Origin: Thaumasiovibrio sp043421945
GTDB taxonomy: Bacteria; Pseudomonadota; Gammaproteobacteria; Enterobacterales; Vibrionaceae
DNA length: 64,000 nt
Assembly: GCA_043421945.1 (NCBI GenBank)
Contig: JBHOGO010000002.1
Location: 1-64,000 of the forward strand
Reading direction: 5' to 3'
Of the stretch, positions 25,399-34,775 are shown piece by piece (positions within the stretch are counted from its first letter, which is position 1; every line of letters starts with the position of its first letter). The translations under genes and the position numbers were made by a program. Below the pieces are notes generated by a model, which was not told where the DNA came from, made no database searches, and worked only from the letters and a program-made list of their open reading frames with translations.

Positions 25399-26469
25399 AT
25401 GTCTGTAAAAACACCGAGCCTGCAGGCTGCCAGAGGTCTCGCCATCATCGGCGTCATTATAATTCACTCCCAATGGCTAATGACTGCGCCTTCCATCAAC
25501 GAAGTTCCTTGGATTGGTTACATCGTTAATCAACTTTCTCGATTCGCTGTGCCTGTATTTTTCGTTCTCGCTGGCTATTTCTTTTATCCAAAACTAGCGG
25601 ATAAAGGTCACTATAGGCGAAACAACATTTACTCTGATGTCTTCAAATATTGCCTTCCAATCATTGCGCTCTTTATCGTTTGGAGCCTTATTTACCTTTT
25701 ACTACCTTTTAATTTGGGTGTATTAATTGAATCTGGCTACATAGCTGAGAGACAGGGATACTGGGGGTATTGGGTATCGCTTGGTATTAACGCTTGGCTA
25801 GAGGGTGGCTTAGTGGTTCTTTGGTATCTTCCCGGGTTGGTCTGCGCGATCATCATTATCTCAATATTTCACCGCTATTGGATTTTTATTTGGGCAGTAG
25901 CACTGGCGCTATATACCTATGGTCTTGCGGGTGGCAGCTATGCGATTCATACTGGCATAGAGATTGAAATATTTACCCGAAATGGCCCATTTATGAGTAC
26001 TTTTATGGTACTCATGGGTATGCAATTACGACGTTCAAGCCTGTCATTGCCTTTGAGTATCTCTTTTTTGGTCGTTGGCATATTAGGCCATATGGGTGAA
26101 GCCTATTGGCTGTTTCAGCACGGTGTTGAGTTTAACAGTCATGATTTTTTGATTATGTCGCCACTTTGGGGAATAGGAATTGTCGCCACGCTTCTTCATT
26201 ACCCTCAATTAGGCAATACCCGTATACTCCAGTACCTTGGTAATGAAAGCCTTGGGATTTATTTGGTCCATATTTACTTTGTTATCGTCCTAACAAATCT
26301 GATAGGTTTTTTTCCTTTATTACAGCCTTGGGTAGAATACATTTCCATTCCATTCGTGCTTGGAATGTCCATTTTGTTCATTGAAATTACCAAGCGTACC
26401 CCATTGAGTTTTGTATTGTTACGGCAGCCTCAGAAAAAGAGATTTGCAACCAACACCGTGAACATATAG
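25399..26469 (+). CDS. Acyltransferase 3 family membrane protein
   Basis: A 356-residue protein with about ten membrane helices. The N-terminal LQAARGLAIIGVIIIHSQWL carries the R and H expected in acyltransferase-3 proteins, and ESLGIYLVHIYFVIVL marks the C-terminal part of the domain. It differs clearly from the acyltransferase in the exopolysaccharide operon and stands alone, so its acceptor cannot be guessed. It is divergent from selO across about 260 bases. Confidence 0.82.
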   Translation: MSVKTPSLQAARGLAIIGVIIIHSQWLMTAPSINEVPWIGYIVNQLSRFAVPVFFVLAGYFFYPKLADKGHYRRNNIYSDVFKYCLPIIALFIVWSLIYLLLPFNLGVLIESGYIAERQGYWGYWVSLGINAWLEGGLVVLWYLPGLVCAIIIISIFHRYWIFIWAVALALYTYGLAGGSYAIHTGIEIEIFTRNGPFMSTFMVLMGMQLRRSSLSLPLSISFLVVGILGHMGEAYWLFQHGVEFNSHDFLIMSPLWGIGIVATLLHYPQLGNTRILQYLGNESLGIYLVHIYFVIVLTNLIGFFPLLQPWVEYISIPFVLGMSILFIEITKRTPLSFVLLRQPQKKRFATNTVNI

Positions 26470-26507
26470 GGCTCTTTCGTCGAGACAATCCAATGACACA
26501 ATCAAAT

Positions 26508-26533
26508 GATAACTGCCCTAAACGGCAGTTATC
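26508..26533 (+). terminator. Stem-loop after the acyltransferase gene
   Basis: GATAACTGCC / GGCAGTTATC is a perfect 10-bp stem with a 6-base loop, 38 bases after the stop codon; no T-run follows. Confidence 0.55.
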
Positions 26534-26691
26534 ATGCCGTCCATAGCCCCATCAAAACAATTGCTCATCAGCATTTTTGAACTCATAACCGTTGCAAACA
26601 TCGCAATGTCATCTCTTTTACCGCTACTCAACCGTTAAAAATACACACTACAATAATAAAAGTATTTTGAATTATTAAGGAATAGCGAGAA

Positions 26692-26928
26692 ATGAAAACA
26701 ATGACCTGCCTACAGCTCGGTGGAGCATGTGAGAAATCGTTTAGCGGTGAGACATTCGAAGATATCCTCGCATTAAGTAAACAACACGGTATGGAGATGT
26801 TCCAAGCACAAGATGCGACACACCTTTCTGCAATGGCGAAGATACAAGCGATGATGCAGGACCCGCAAGCGATGCAAGCCTGGTTCGACCAAAAACGTGC
26901 TGAGTTTGACGCGCTAGAGGACGATTAA
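26692..26928 (+). CDS. DUF1059 family small protein
   Basis: A 78-residue protein. MKTMTCLQLGGACEKSFSGE and the following FEDILALSKQHGMEMF fit DUF1059, with two conserved cysteines (C6 and C13) that could bind a metal. The end MQDPQAMQAWFDQKRAEFDAL is also typical for the extended form of this family. AAGGAATAGCGAG precedes the ATG. Function unknown. Confidence 0.8.
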   Translation: MKTMTCLQLGGACEKSFSGETFEDILALSKQHGMEMFQAQDATHLSAMAKIQAMMQDPQAMQAWFDQKRAEFDALEDD

Positions 26929-27282
26929 AGGCTACCAGACCCTTCATATATCAAAAGCTGTTTTTACCTGTGTAAAGTGATGAGATGTCGCTGTTAGGTA
27001 TGCTTCGCGTTACTCATTGTAGGGAGCATGTCTTTAATTTTCGCTTTTACAACTTTGTTTATTTACTCATTACGGTGTTTATACCAGTATTTAACGGGCT
27101 CATTTAATCACGTTTTGTCATTTAAAGTTCAAAAAACATTCAACAACGGTATGTAATAGCAGCTAATACGTTTAATCAGCAGGGAATTTAGTTCCTAGAC
27201 AGTATTCAATACCACAAGCTGTGTTAACATTTGGCAAAACATGATGTCAATTGATTGACTAACACTTAGAGAAGATATAGTT
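26929..27282. other. Intergenic region without a recognised gene
   Basis: About 350 AT-rich bases between the DUF1059 gene and the DUF2760/Hsp70 cluster. I see no supported gene, RNA or strong hairpin; the promoter of the chaperone cluster is expected in its right half. I find no sigma-32 heat-shock promoter that I would defend. Confidence 0.35.
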
Positions 27283-27909
27283 ATGACTCTAGATTTATCC
27301 CTCATTCCCACTGTGCTCGATGCCGGCCACGCAGGTTTAGCAGGCTTGAGCGTTGTATTGCTCGCCCTTTACCTAGGTAAAAAAGGTAAGACAATCGAAG
27401 TTGAGAAGACGGTTGAAGTTGAAAAAATCGTCGAGACTCCGGTCGAAAAGATCGTTGAAGTTGAAAAGGTTGTCGAAGTTGAAAAAATTATTGAGAAAAT
27501 TGTCGAGATTGAGCCACAAGTAAAAGCCACTTCGCCAGACTCAGCGCTACAGCTTATCGCTCTGCTACAACAAGAAGCGCGTTTCGTTGATTTTGCGCAG
27601 GAAGACTTATCTGGCTTTCAAGATGCAGAAATTGGTGCTGCTGCCCGTGTAATCCATGAAGGCAGTCAGAAGGTATTAAAAGAGTACTTCTCACTGTCCC
27701 CAATTCGTACTGAAGACGAAGAGTCTCGTATTACCTTACAAGAAGGTTTTGACAGTCAAGCGATTCGCTTAACGGGTAATGTTGTTGGTAGTGCACCATT
27801 CACGGGCACACTGCTCCACCGCGGCTGGAAAGTCGACAATGTTAGCCTGCCAAAGATCAGCGATAGCCATAATACTCACGTTGTCGCACCAGCAGAGGTA
27901 GAACTATGA
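27283..27909 (+). CDS. DUF2760 protein with N-terminal anchor and EVEKIVE repeats
   Basis: A 208-residue protein. A hydrophobic helix at about 11-31 (AGHAGLAGLSVVLLALYLG) is followed by Lys, then a charged repeat at about 38-76 in which V-E-K-I/V-V-E units recur about seven times. The C-terminal domain (about 83-208) is DUF2760: LIALLQQEARFVDFAQEDLS and GWKVDNVSLPKI. The ATGA overlap with the Hsp70 gene shows coupling. Members of DUF2760 are, to my knowledge, mostly found next to Hsp70-like genes, and function is not described. I infer a membrane-anchored partner of the chaperones that follow. Confidence 0.82.
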   Translation: MTLDLSLIPTVLDAGHAGLAGLSVVLLALYLGKKGKTIEVEKTVEVEKIVETPVEKIVEVEKVVEVEKIIEKIVEIEPQVKATSPDSALQLIALLQQEARFVDFAQEDLSGFQDAEIGAAARVIHEGSQKVLKEYFSLSPIRTEDEESRITLQEGFDSQAIRLTGNVVGSAPFTGTLLHRGWKVDNVSLPKISDSHNTHVVAPAEVEL

Positions 27910-29714
27910 GTGAACGTCAATTCAGTGTCGGTATCGACCTCGGTACCACACACAGTGTCATTTCATACTCAATGCTTGATGACGAAGATCAAACGGTAGA
28001 AACACTGGCAATTCCACAACTGACAGCACTTGGACAAGTAGAAGAAAAACCTCAGCTCCCTTCTTTTATATACCAATACCATGACGCTGAAGTCAGTGAC
28101 ACTGATTTACATCTGCCATGGTCTACTGAAAGTAAATACCTGACTGGCTCATTGGCAAGAACGATGGGGGCAAAAACACCTATTCGCCTTATTGCCAGTG
28201 CTAAGAGTTGGTTATGCCATGGTGGCGTTAATCGCCGCGAAGCCTTTCTTCCTCAAGGTAGCCCTGAAGAAGTGGCTAAGGTTTCACCTTTTGACGCAAG
28301 CTTTGCTTATCTAGAGCACATTAAATCAGCATGGGAGAATGAATTCCCAGATGCGCCTCTTGCAGATCAAGATGTCACATTAACCGTGCCTGCATCTTTC
28401 GACCCCGCAGCCCGTGATTTAACCGCTGAGGCAGCTCGCCGCTTAGGTATTCAGCATCTAACATTACTTGAAGAGCCACAAGCTGCCGTTTATAGCTGGA
28501 TTAAAAACCAAGAAGAAACATGGCGTGACCAAGTGACTGTTGGTGACACAATCCTAGTGATTGATGTCGGGGGTGGTACAACCGATTTATCACTGGTTGC
28601 TGTTACTGAAGAAGAAGGTAACCTGACGCTAAACCGTATCGCGGTTGGCGACCATATCCTTCTAGGTGGCGATAACATGGATTTGGCGCTAGCTTATCAA
28701 TTAAAGATGAAACTAGCCCAGCAAGGTAAGCAGCTACAGCCTTGGCAAATCCAAGCGATGACGCAAGCCTGCCGTGATGCTAAAGAGACCTTACTTGCAG
28801 ACAACGATGTACAGAGTGTTCCGATTGTTGTTCCTAGCCGTGGCTCTAAATTAATCGGCGGGACACTTCAAACAGAATTAACGCGTGAAGAAGTGACAAC
28901 GTCGCTTGTCGAAGGTTTCTTCCCGCAAACGCCAGTTGACGTACATCCAAAAGAACTTCGTCGTGGTGCCTTAACACAAATGGGTCTGCCATACGCACAA
29001 GATGCTGCTGTTACTCGCCATATTGCGGGCTTCTTATGCCGTCAAGCGAATGCGATTGAAACCGAGCAAAATGAAGCCTTCATAAAACCAACGGCTATCT
29101 TACTTAATGGCGGTGTTCTGAAATCTAACCTTCTTGCTGAACGTTTAGTCTCCACAATAAACACGTGGCTGACTCAAGCAGGACATCAAGAAGCTAAGCG
29201 TCTTAGCGGTATTGACCTTGATCTTGCCGTCTCCTCTGGTGCGGCTTATTTTGGTAATGTTCGTCAAGGTAAAGGTGTTCGAATTCGCGGTGGTATCGCT
29301 AGCAGTTACTACGTGGGTATTGAAAGTGCTATGCCAGCTATACCTGGAATGGCTCCACCAATGGAAGCACTCTGTGTTGCACCATTTGGAATGGAAGAAG
29401 GTGCCTATATCGAAGTCCCTAGCCAAGAGTTTGGTCTCGTGATCGGTGAACCTGTTCACTTCCAGTTCTACGGCTCAACTTCTCGCCGTGAAGACCTCGA
29501 AGGTACACACCTTGACTTCTGGCAACCCGAAGAGCTTGAAGAGCTTCCAGAGATTCAGGTTACACTACCTCTCTCTGAAGGTCGCAATCAAGGTGATGTT
29601 GTTCCCGTTAAGTTGGCCTCGTATGTCAGCGAAATTGGTACACTTCGATTAGAGGCTATCGCATTAGATAATGATCAAAAATGGCAAGTCGAATTTGACG
29701 TGCGCGAAGCGTAG
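27906..29714 (+). CDS. Hsp70 family protein (DnaK-like ATPase)
   Basis: A 602-residue Hsp70-like protein, shorter than DnaK (about 640). Nucleotide-binding motifs: GIDLGTTHSVISY (phosphate 1), LLEEPQAAVYSW, VIDVGGGTTDLSLVA (phosphate 2), and LNGGVLKS (adenosine). The C-terminal part after about residue 460 resembles a substrate-binding beta domain but lacks a recognisable helical lid and the EEVD-like end. Not a DnaK or HscA orthologue. Translationally coupled to the DUF2760 gene; a second Hsp70 follows. Confidence 0.87.
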   Translation: MSERQFSVGIDLGTTHSVISYSMLDDEDQTVETLAIPQLTALGQVEEKPQLPSFIYQYHDAEVSDTDLHLPWSTESKYLTGSLARTMGAKTPIRLIASAKSWLCHGGVNRREAFLPQGSPEEVAKVSPFDASFAYLEHIKSAWENEFPDAPLADQDVTLTVPASFDPAARDLTAEAARRLGIQHLTLLEEPQAAVYSWIKNQEETWRDQVTVGDTILVIDVGGGTTDLSLVAVTEEEGNLTLNRIAVGDHILLGGDNMDLALAYQLKMKLAQQGKQLQPWQIQAMTQACRDAKETLLADNDVQSVPIVVPSRGSKLIGGTLQTELTREEVTTSLVEGFFPQTPVDVHPKELRRGALTQMGLPYAQDAAVTRHIAGFLCRQANAIETEQNEAFIKPTAILLNGGVLKSNLLAERLVSTINTWLTQAGHQEAKRLSGIDLDLAVSSGAAYFGNVRQGKGVRIRGGIASSYYVGIESAMPAIPGMAPPMEALCVAPFGMEEGAYIEVPSQEFGLVIGEPVHFQFYGSTSRREDLEGTHLDFWQPEELEELPEIQVTLPLSEGRNQGDVVPVKLASYVSEIGTLRLEAIALDNDQKWQVEFDVREA

Positions 29715-29732
29715 CATAAGCTTTAGTTAATT

Positions 29733-29763
29733 AACGGCCCTTCATGGGCCGTTTTGTTTTTCA
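29733..29763 (+). terminator. Rho-independent terminator between the two Hsp70 genes
   Basis: AACGGCCC / GGGCCGTT makes an 8-bp GC-rich stem with a 5-base loop, followed by TTGTTTTTC. It should end or attenuate transcripts from the first Hsp70 gene before the second. Confidence 0.8.
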
Positions 29764-29849
29764 ATCAAGCGACCACTTCTAACACGCTCTCATTACTCTA
29801 CCTCCGCTCAGAGAGTGTTTCTCATGTCGCTTGTGGACAGGAGTTAGTC

Positions 29850-32618
29850 ATGTCTTCAACAATGCAGTATTTTGTTGGCATCGATCTCGGAACAACACAT
29901 TCCGTCGTTGCTTATAGTCGGATGAATGATACTGACCAAACAATATCACTCTTCGATATCGACCAGCTGTCGGGACCAGGAGTTGTTGTTCGTAAACCTC
30001 TCTTACCGAGTTTTCGGTATCACCCCGCACAGGATGAGATAGCCAGTGCTGATATCATTTTACCTTGGCAATCTGAACCTGTTAGCGGTGACTTCCCGCA
30101 CGTCATTGTCGGTGAGTGGGCAAGAGAACTTGGCAGTAAAGTAAGTGGTCGACAAGTCACTAGCGCCAAAAGTTGGCTGTCCCATGAAGGGGTGGAACGT
30201 CATGCCCAAATTTTACCCTGGCATGCCCCCAATGATGTACCAAAAGTCTCTCCCGTCGTTGCCAGTGCCAGTTATCTTAAACACATTCATCAATGTTGGA
30301 ACTACCATCATGGGGAGACTCCACTCGCTGATCAGTTTGTTGTTATCACTGTTCCAGCCTCTTTTGATGAAGCCGCTCGCCAGTTTACGCTTGAGGCGGC
30401 AAGGCTTGCAGGCTTACCCAAGGTGCACCTTCTCGAAGAGCCCCAAGCAGCTTGTTACGATTGGTATCAACGCCACCGCGAAACGGCAACTGAGGAGCTT
30501 AATGATAAGCCACTCGTGCTTGTCTGCGACATTGGCGGGGGAACAACCGATTTAAGCCTTATCGCTGCCTCCAATAATGAAGAAACAGGGTTATCTTTAA
30601 CGCGTATTGGTATTGGTGATCACTTGATGCTTGGTGGAGACAATATTGATCTTGCTCTCGCCCACCATGCTGAGCAATCCCTATCCCAGAGTGGCTATGT
30701 TAACGCTGCGAATCTTGCAAAGCTCATACAGCAGACACGGAAAAGTAAAGAAGTATTACTTGCCAATAATGCGCCAGCCACCAGCAAAATAACGGTGCTT
30801 GGGAAAGGTGCTCGACTGATTGGATCCAGCCGTAGCGTCGACTTGTTAAAAGAAGATGTTCAGCCATTAGTTCTTGAAGGTTTCATGCCCCTTTGTGAAC
30901 TACAAGAGATGGAGCAGCAGAGCAGATCAGCGGTACAATCTTTTGGTTTGCCTTATGCTGCAAACCCGGCCATCAGTGCACATATCGGCCACTTTTTACT
31001 GAGCCATCAAGATTCTTCTAAAGCAGCCACTAAAAACCATGAAGAAGGCATTACAATGCCCAACGCCGTCCTGTTTAACGGTGGTTTTTTCAATAGTGAC
31101 TTATTAAAACAGCGTACACTCGATTGCCTCAATCAGTGGCAAGATTCGGATATCACGGAGCTTGATAACCCCCACCCCGACCTTGCTGTTGCTCGCGGTG
31201 CAGTCTGTTACGGTTTCGCAAGACATGGTCATTTATTAAAGATCGGTGGTGGTACAGCCCTCAATTATTTCCTTGAAGTAGAAACGGACAAGGGAGTAAA
31301 AAAAGCGCTTTCTTTACTAGCAAAAGGCAGTGAAGAAGGCAGTGAATACCACTTGTCAGGACGTAAGTTTGCACTAGCGCTCGGTCAGCCGATAAAATTC
31401 AACATCATGACGAATCGAGATGACCAGCCATCGCCTACTGGTACATTAGTTGTTATTGATGATAGCTTTCACTATCTCCCCCCCCTCATTGTTACGCTCA
31501 ATGATGAAAAAGCAGCTCGCTCGACACAGGGTTACCATGAACCCGTCACTCTGGTAAGCCAATATGATGAACTAGGGCTTGTTAATGTATCGTGTGTAAG
31601 CACTGAGCGAGATAAACGTTGGAGTCTTGAGTTTGAAATCCGTCAACAGGCCCAATCCATTCAAGAAGCAACCAATCCTGCTCTTCAAAGTAGCTTAGCT
31701 GTTATAGAGTCTGTCTATGGCTCAAGTAACATTGAAGATACCAAAGCAATAAAGACACTGCGTAGTCGACTTGAAAAGCAGCTAGGTAACAAAGATGACT
31801 GGGACATGGCAACATTGCGAGAACTGTCTACACCGCTTCTCGCAGGTAAAAAGCGTCGACGTCGTAGTGCCCAGCATGAAAGGAATTGGTTCAAGTTAGC
31901 AGGTCAATGCCTACGCCCAGGGTTCGGCTTCCCTGCCGATGAGTGGCGCATGAACGAAGTATGGAACCTATATCAGCAAGGTGTTCATTTCCAATCACCC
32001 CAAACATGGGCAGATTGGTGGGTATTTTGGCGCCGAGTCTCTGGTGGGCTAGATTCGAGTCAGCAGCAACGTATTTTCAAAGATATACAAAAGTATCTAC
32101 AACCCGGTGCGGCTAGAAATAGTAAACTAGCAACAGAGCGTAGTGAACGCGCTTATGAAGAGATGGTGCGATTAGCCGCATGCCTTGAAAAAATCCCGCT
32201 AGACAATAAGATGCAGTTAATTGAATGGATTTTTGGACACTTGCAAAAGTCACAATACCAACAAGCGCATTGGTGGGCTATTGGACGTATCGCTTCGAGA
32301 AGTGCTTTAAGTGGTCAGGCCGACAAATTAATGTCATCAGCTCACACCGAATTTGTCTTATCGGCGTTACTTGAAGAAGACTGGCTCAAAGAGCCTTATA
32401 TTGGTTTTGCCGCTGTTATGATGAGTAGAAAAACCGGAGATCGACAACTCGATATCAGCGAAGCGCTTCGCGAAACGGTACTTAATAAACTCATTCAAGC
32501 GAAAGCACCTGAATCTTGGTGTTCATTAGTCGTCGCTAGCGAAACACTCACACATGATCAATCCCAGCATTTATTCGGTGACAGCCTCCCATCCGGGCTG
32601 AAACTGGTTACTCACTAA
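29850..32618 (+). CDS. Large Hsp70 family protein with C-terminal DUF3731 region
   Basis: 922 residues from the ATG at 29850, which has AGGAG nine bases before it; a longer frame from 29754 would run back through the terminator. The N-terminal ATPase is close to that of the upstream protein (GIDLGTTHSVVAY, DIGGGTTDLSLIA, LFNGGFFNSD). After the Hsp70 part, an extra ~280-residue helical region begins near residue 640 (KRRRRSAQHERNWFKLAGQC, LRPGFGFPADEWRMNEVW, WADWWVFWRRVSGGL) that fits DUF3731, found on the ends of such Hsp70 proteins. Its client or job is unknown. Confidence 0.86.
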   Translation: MSSTMQYFVGIDLGTTHSVVAYSRMNDTDQTISLFDIDQLSGPGVVVRKPLLPSFRYHPAQDEIASADIILPWQSEPVSGDFPHVIVGEWARELGSKVSGRQVTSAKSWLSHEGVERHAQILPWHAPNDVPKVSPVVASASYLKHIHQCWNYHHGETPLADQFVVITVPASFDEAARQFTLEAARLAGLPKVHLLEEPQAACYDWYQRHRETATEELNDKPLVLVCDIGGGTTDLSLIAASNNEETGLSLTRIGIGDHLMLGGDNIDLALAHHAEQSLSQSGYVNAANLAKLIQQTRKSKEVLLANNAPATSKITVLGKGARLIGSSRSVDLLKEDVQPLVLEGFMPLCELQEMEQQSRSAVQSFGLPYAANPAISAHIGHFLLSHQDSSKAATKNHEEGITMPNAVLFNGGFFNSDLLKQRTLDCLNQWQDSDITELDNPHPDLAVARGAVCYGFARHGHLLKIGGGTALNYFLEVETDKGVKKALSLLAKGSEEGSEYHLSGRKFALALGQPIKFNIMTNRDDQPSPTGTLVVIDDSFHYLPPLIVTLNDEKAARSTQGYHEPVTLVSQYDELGLVNVSCVSTERDKRWSLEFEIRQQAQSIQEATNPALQSSLAVIESVYGSSNIEDTKAIKTLRSRLEKQLGNKDDWDMATLRELSTPLLAGKKRRRRSAQHERNWFKLAGQCLRPGFGFPADEWRMNEVWNLYQQGVHFQSPQTWADWWVFWRRVSGGLDSSQQQRIFKDIQKYLQPGAARNSKLATERSERAYEEMVRLAACLEKIPLDNKMQLIEWIFGHLQKSQYQQAHWWAIGRIASRSALSGQADKLMSSAHTEFVLSALLEEDWLKEPYIGFAAVMMSRKTGDRQLDISEALRETVLNKLIQAKAPESWCSLVVASETLTHDQSQHLFGDSLPSGLKLVTH

Positions 32619-33016
32619 ATTAGAAAAACTAATCACTCGGATTAGATTTACTTTAATCCGAGCGAAAAACGACCAAACTCACTCATTTAACCACTCTTTT
32701 TATCCTGTTTGAAAAGTGTTACCGAAACCTCACGACAATGTAATATCAAGCTCTAATTTCTTATCTTATAAAAATAAACTCTTTAGTCACTATGCGCTTT
32801 GTTGCCCAATAGGGCTTCCCAGAAGCACACAACCTCATAACATTGAACAGAAAACACACAGAGTTGTTAGGTGAATGATCCTTGATTTATCGGCGTTTCA
32901 TGCTAATTTCCTCACCGATTACAGATAGTCACCGCTCGGATTAGTTTTCCTATTGAGAACATTTTTAGCTATCCGACGTGTTGTGACCTGACCGAAATTA
33001 ATAACAGGATTATTTT
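32619..33016. promoter_or_regulatory. Leader region of the AGCS symporter with repeated CTCGGATTA motif
   Basis: About 400 bases with no gene. CTCGGATTA / TAATCCGAG form an inverted repeat at 32636-32662 just after the Hsp70 stop, probably a terminator without T-run, and the same CTCGGATTAG recurs at 32935-32944. I see no glycine-riboswitch core here, unlike in front of the second symporter. Confidence 0.4.
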
Positions 33017-34492
33017 ATGGACGCTTCAAACGCTTTCATCTCTAAGGTAAGTACGGCATTCGTTTCTACCGTTGATTTCCTTAACGGAATGCTATGGGGA
33101 CACGCTCTCGTTTATTTGTTGGTTGGTACGGGTATCTACTTCACTGTACGCTTAGGCTTCATTCAGATTCGCCAATTTGGTCATGCCGTTAATGTATTAA
33201 AAAATGGAAGAGATGCTGGTACGGGTATCAGCTCTTGGCAGGTATTCTGCACATCAATGGCAGCACGTGTTGGTACAGGTAACATGGCCGGTGTCGCTGT
33301 TGCGATTACAGCAGGCGGACCTGGTGCCATCTTCTGGATGTGGGCTATTGCACTTCTGGGCATGGCAACTGCATTTGTTGAGTCAACACTAGCGCAAGTA
33401 TACAAAGTTAAAGATAGTGAAGGCCAATATCGTGGCGGCCCAGCTTACTACATGGAGAAAGGCCTAGGCTTACGCTGGATGGGCGCACTATTTTCTGTAT
33501 GTTTAATTATTGCTTTCGGTCTAGTGTTTAACGCTGTACAAGCAAATACAATTGCTGACGCGCTAAGCCACTCATTTGGCATCAATGAAACGCTTCTTGG
33601 TGGTGTACTCGTTGTTGCTTCTGCTTTCTTCATTATGGGCGGTATCAAAAAAGTTGCTCAAGCTTCAGCTAAAATCGTACCTGTTATGGCTTTTAGCTAC
33701 TTAGCACTTGCATTAGTTGTTGTTGTTCTTAATCTCTCTGAACTTCCAGCAGCAATGACGCTGATTGTAAAGAGTGCATTTGGTTGGTCTGAAGCTGCCG
33801 CTGGCGGTCTAGGTTTCACTATTGCACAAGCAATGCGTAGCGGTATCGCTCGTGGCTTGTTCTCAAACGAAGCGGGTATGGGTTCTGCAGCGAACATCGC
33901 AGCATCTGCAACGCCAAACCCTAACCACCCTGCCTCTCAAGGTTTTGTACAAATGCTAGGTGTGTTTGCAGATACAATGGTTATCTGTACGGCTTCTGCT
34001 GCAATCATCATGGTTTCAGGTGTACTTGATACAGACACAACAGCACAGGGTATTGGTCTAATCCAACTTGCATTAAGCAACGAGCTGGGCGGCTGGACAA
34101 GCTACTTCATCTCATTCGCTATTATCCTATTTTGCTTTAGCTCAATCATTGCAAACTACAGCTATGCAGAAACGAACATTATGTTCCTAAACGGTAATAG
34201 CCAAAAAGGTCTGTTAATTTTCCGTCTAGCTGTACTTGCTATGGTGATGTTCGGTTCTGTTGCGTCTCTTCCTCTTGTATGGGACCTTGCTGATGTCTCT
34301 ATGGGTATGATGGCGATGGTTAACATCGTTGCTATGGTTATGCTTTCAGGTCTTGCGATTCGCGTTATCAAAGATTACGAGACACAACAAAAAGCAGGTA
34401 AAGTACCTACATTTGACCCATCTAATTTCCCAGAATTAGAAGCGGTTAAAGGTGATGCTTGGGAAGCTGAGTTTGCAAAATCAACCAACTAA
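33017..34492 (+). CDS. Sodium:alanine/glycine symporter (AGCS family)
   Basis: A 491-residue AGCS (AlsT/DagA) transporter with about 11 membrane helices. Family marks: YLLVGTGIYFTVRLGFIQIR, GTGNMAGVAVAITAGGPGA with FWMW following (substrate/sodium site), SGIARGLFSNEAGMGSAAN. It imports alanine or glycine with sodium. A second, distinct member is encoded at 58198-59562. It is a single-gene unit with its own terminator. Confidence 0.93.
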   Translation: MDASNAFISKVSTAFVSTVDFLNGMLWGHALVYLLVGTGIYFTVRLGFIQIRQFGHAVNVLKNGRDAGTGISSWQVFCTSMAARVGTGNMAGVAVAITAGGPGAIFWMWAIALLGMATAFVESTLAQVYKVKDSEGQYRGGPAYYMEKGLGLRWMGALFSVCLIIAFGLVFNAVQANTIADALSHSFGINETLLGGVLVVASAFFIMGGIKKVAQASAKIVPVMAFSYLALALVVVVLNLSELPAAMTLIVKSAFGWSEAAAGGLGFTIAQAMRSGIARGLFSNEAGMGSAANIAASATPNPNHPASQGFVQMLGVFADTMVICTASAAIIMVSGVLDTDTTAQGIGLIQLALSNELGGWTSYFISFAIILFCFSSIIANYSYAETNIMFLNGNSQKGLLIFRLAVLAMVMFGSVASLPLVWDLADVSMGMMAMVNIVAMVMLSGLAIRVIKDYETQQKAGKVPTFDPSNFPELEAVKGDAWEAEFAKSTN

Positions 34493-34551
34493 TCACGCTA
34501 TTGCTATAGTGTTACTTCACTGCACTCAGCAAGATTAGTTTTAAATGAAAA

Positions 34552-34581
34552 GCGCCAAGTAATGATACTTGGCGCTTTTTT
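34552..34581 (+). terminator. Rho-independent terminator
   Basis: GCGCCAAGTA / TACTTGGCGC, a 10-bp stem with a 4-base loop, followed by six T residues, 60 bases after the symporter stop. Confidence 0.92.
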
Positions 34582-34644
34582 GATCCACTTAACTAAGCAT
34601 TACCTTTCACCCATCGATTTCTCCAACATTTCACTCAACCACAT

Positions 34645-34667
34645 TGTAATCATGTACTAGTGCGCAA
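34645..34667 (+). promoter_or_regulatory. Candidate TrpR operator (one good half-site)
   Basis: The right half ACTAGTGCGCAA agrees with the right half of the E. coli trp operator (as I recall it, ACTAGTACGCAA) at 11 of 12 positions, but the left half is poor. It sits about 110 bases before the aroH-like gene, where tryptophan control would be expected. Confidence 0.35.
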
Positions 34668-34775
34668 ACTTTCGGCGTTCAGTTGAAGATATTGTGTCGC
34701 TTTGCGCATTTTACGTTTATTCATGCTTCAAGATTCGGTATCTTAGGCGTGTCTCAATAACCTGCTGGTCTATGC

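Noticed and set aside
27255..27283. TTGACT and TATAGT with a 16-base spacer just before the DUF2760 gene
   Set aside because: The -10 box would almost touch the start codon, so a transcript from it would lack the start.
32700..33016. Search for a glycine riboswitch before the first AGCS symporter
   Set aside because: The conserved GGAGAG and GCCGAAG cores seen at 57.9 kb are absent.
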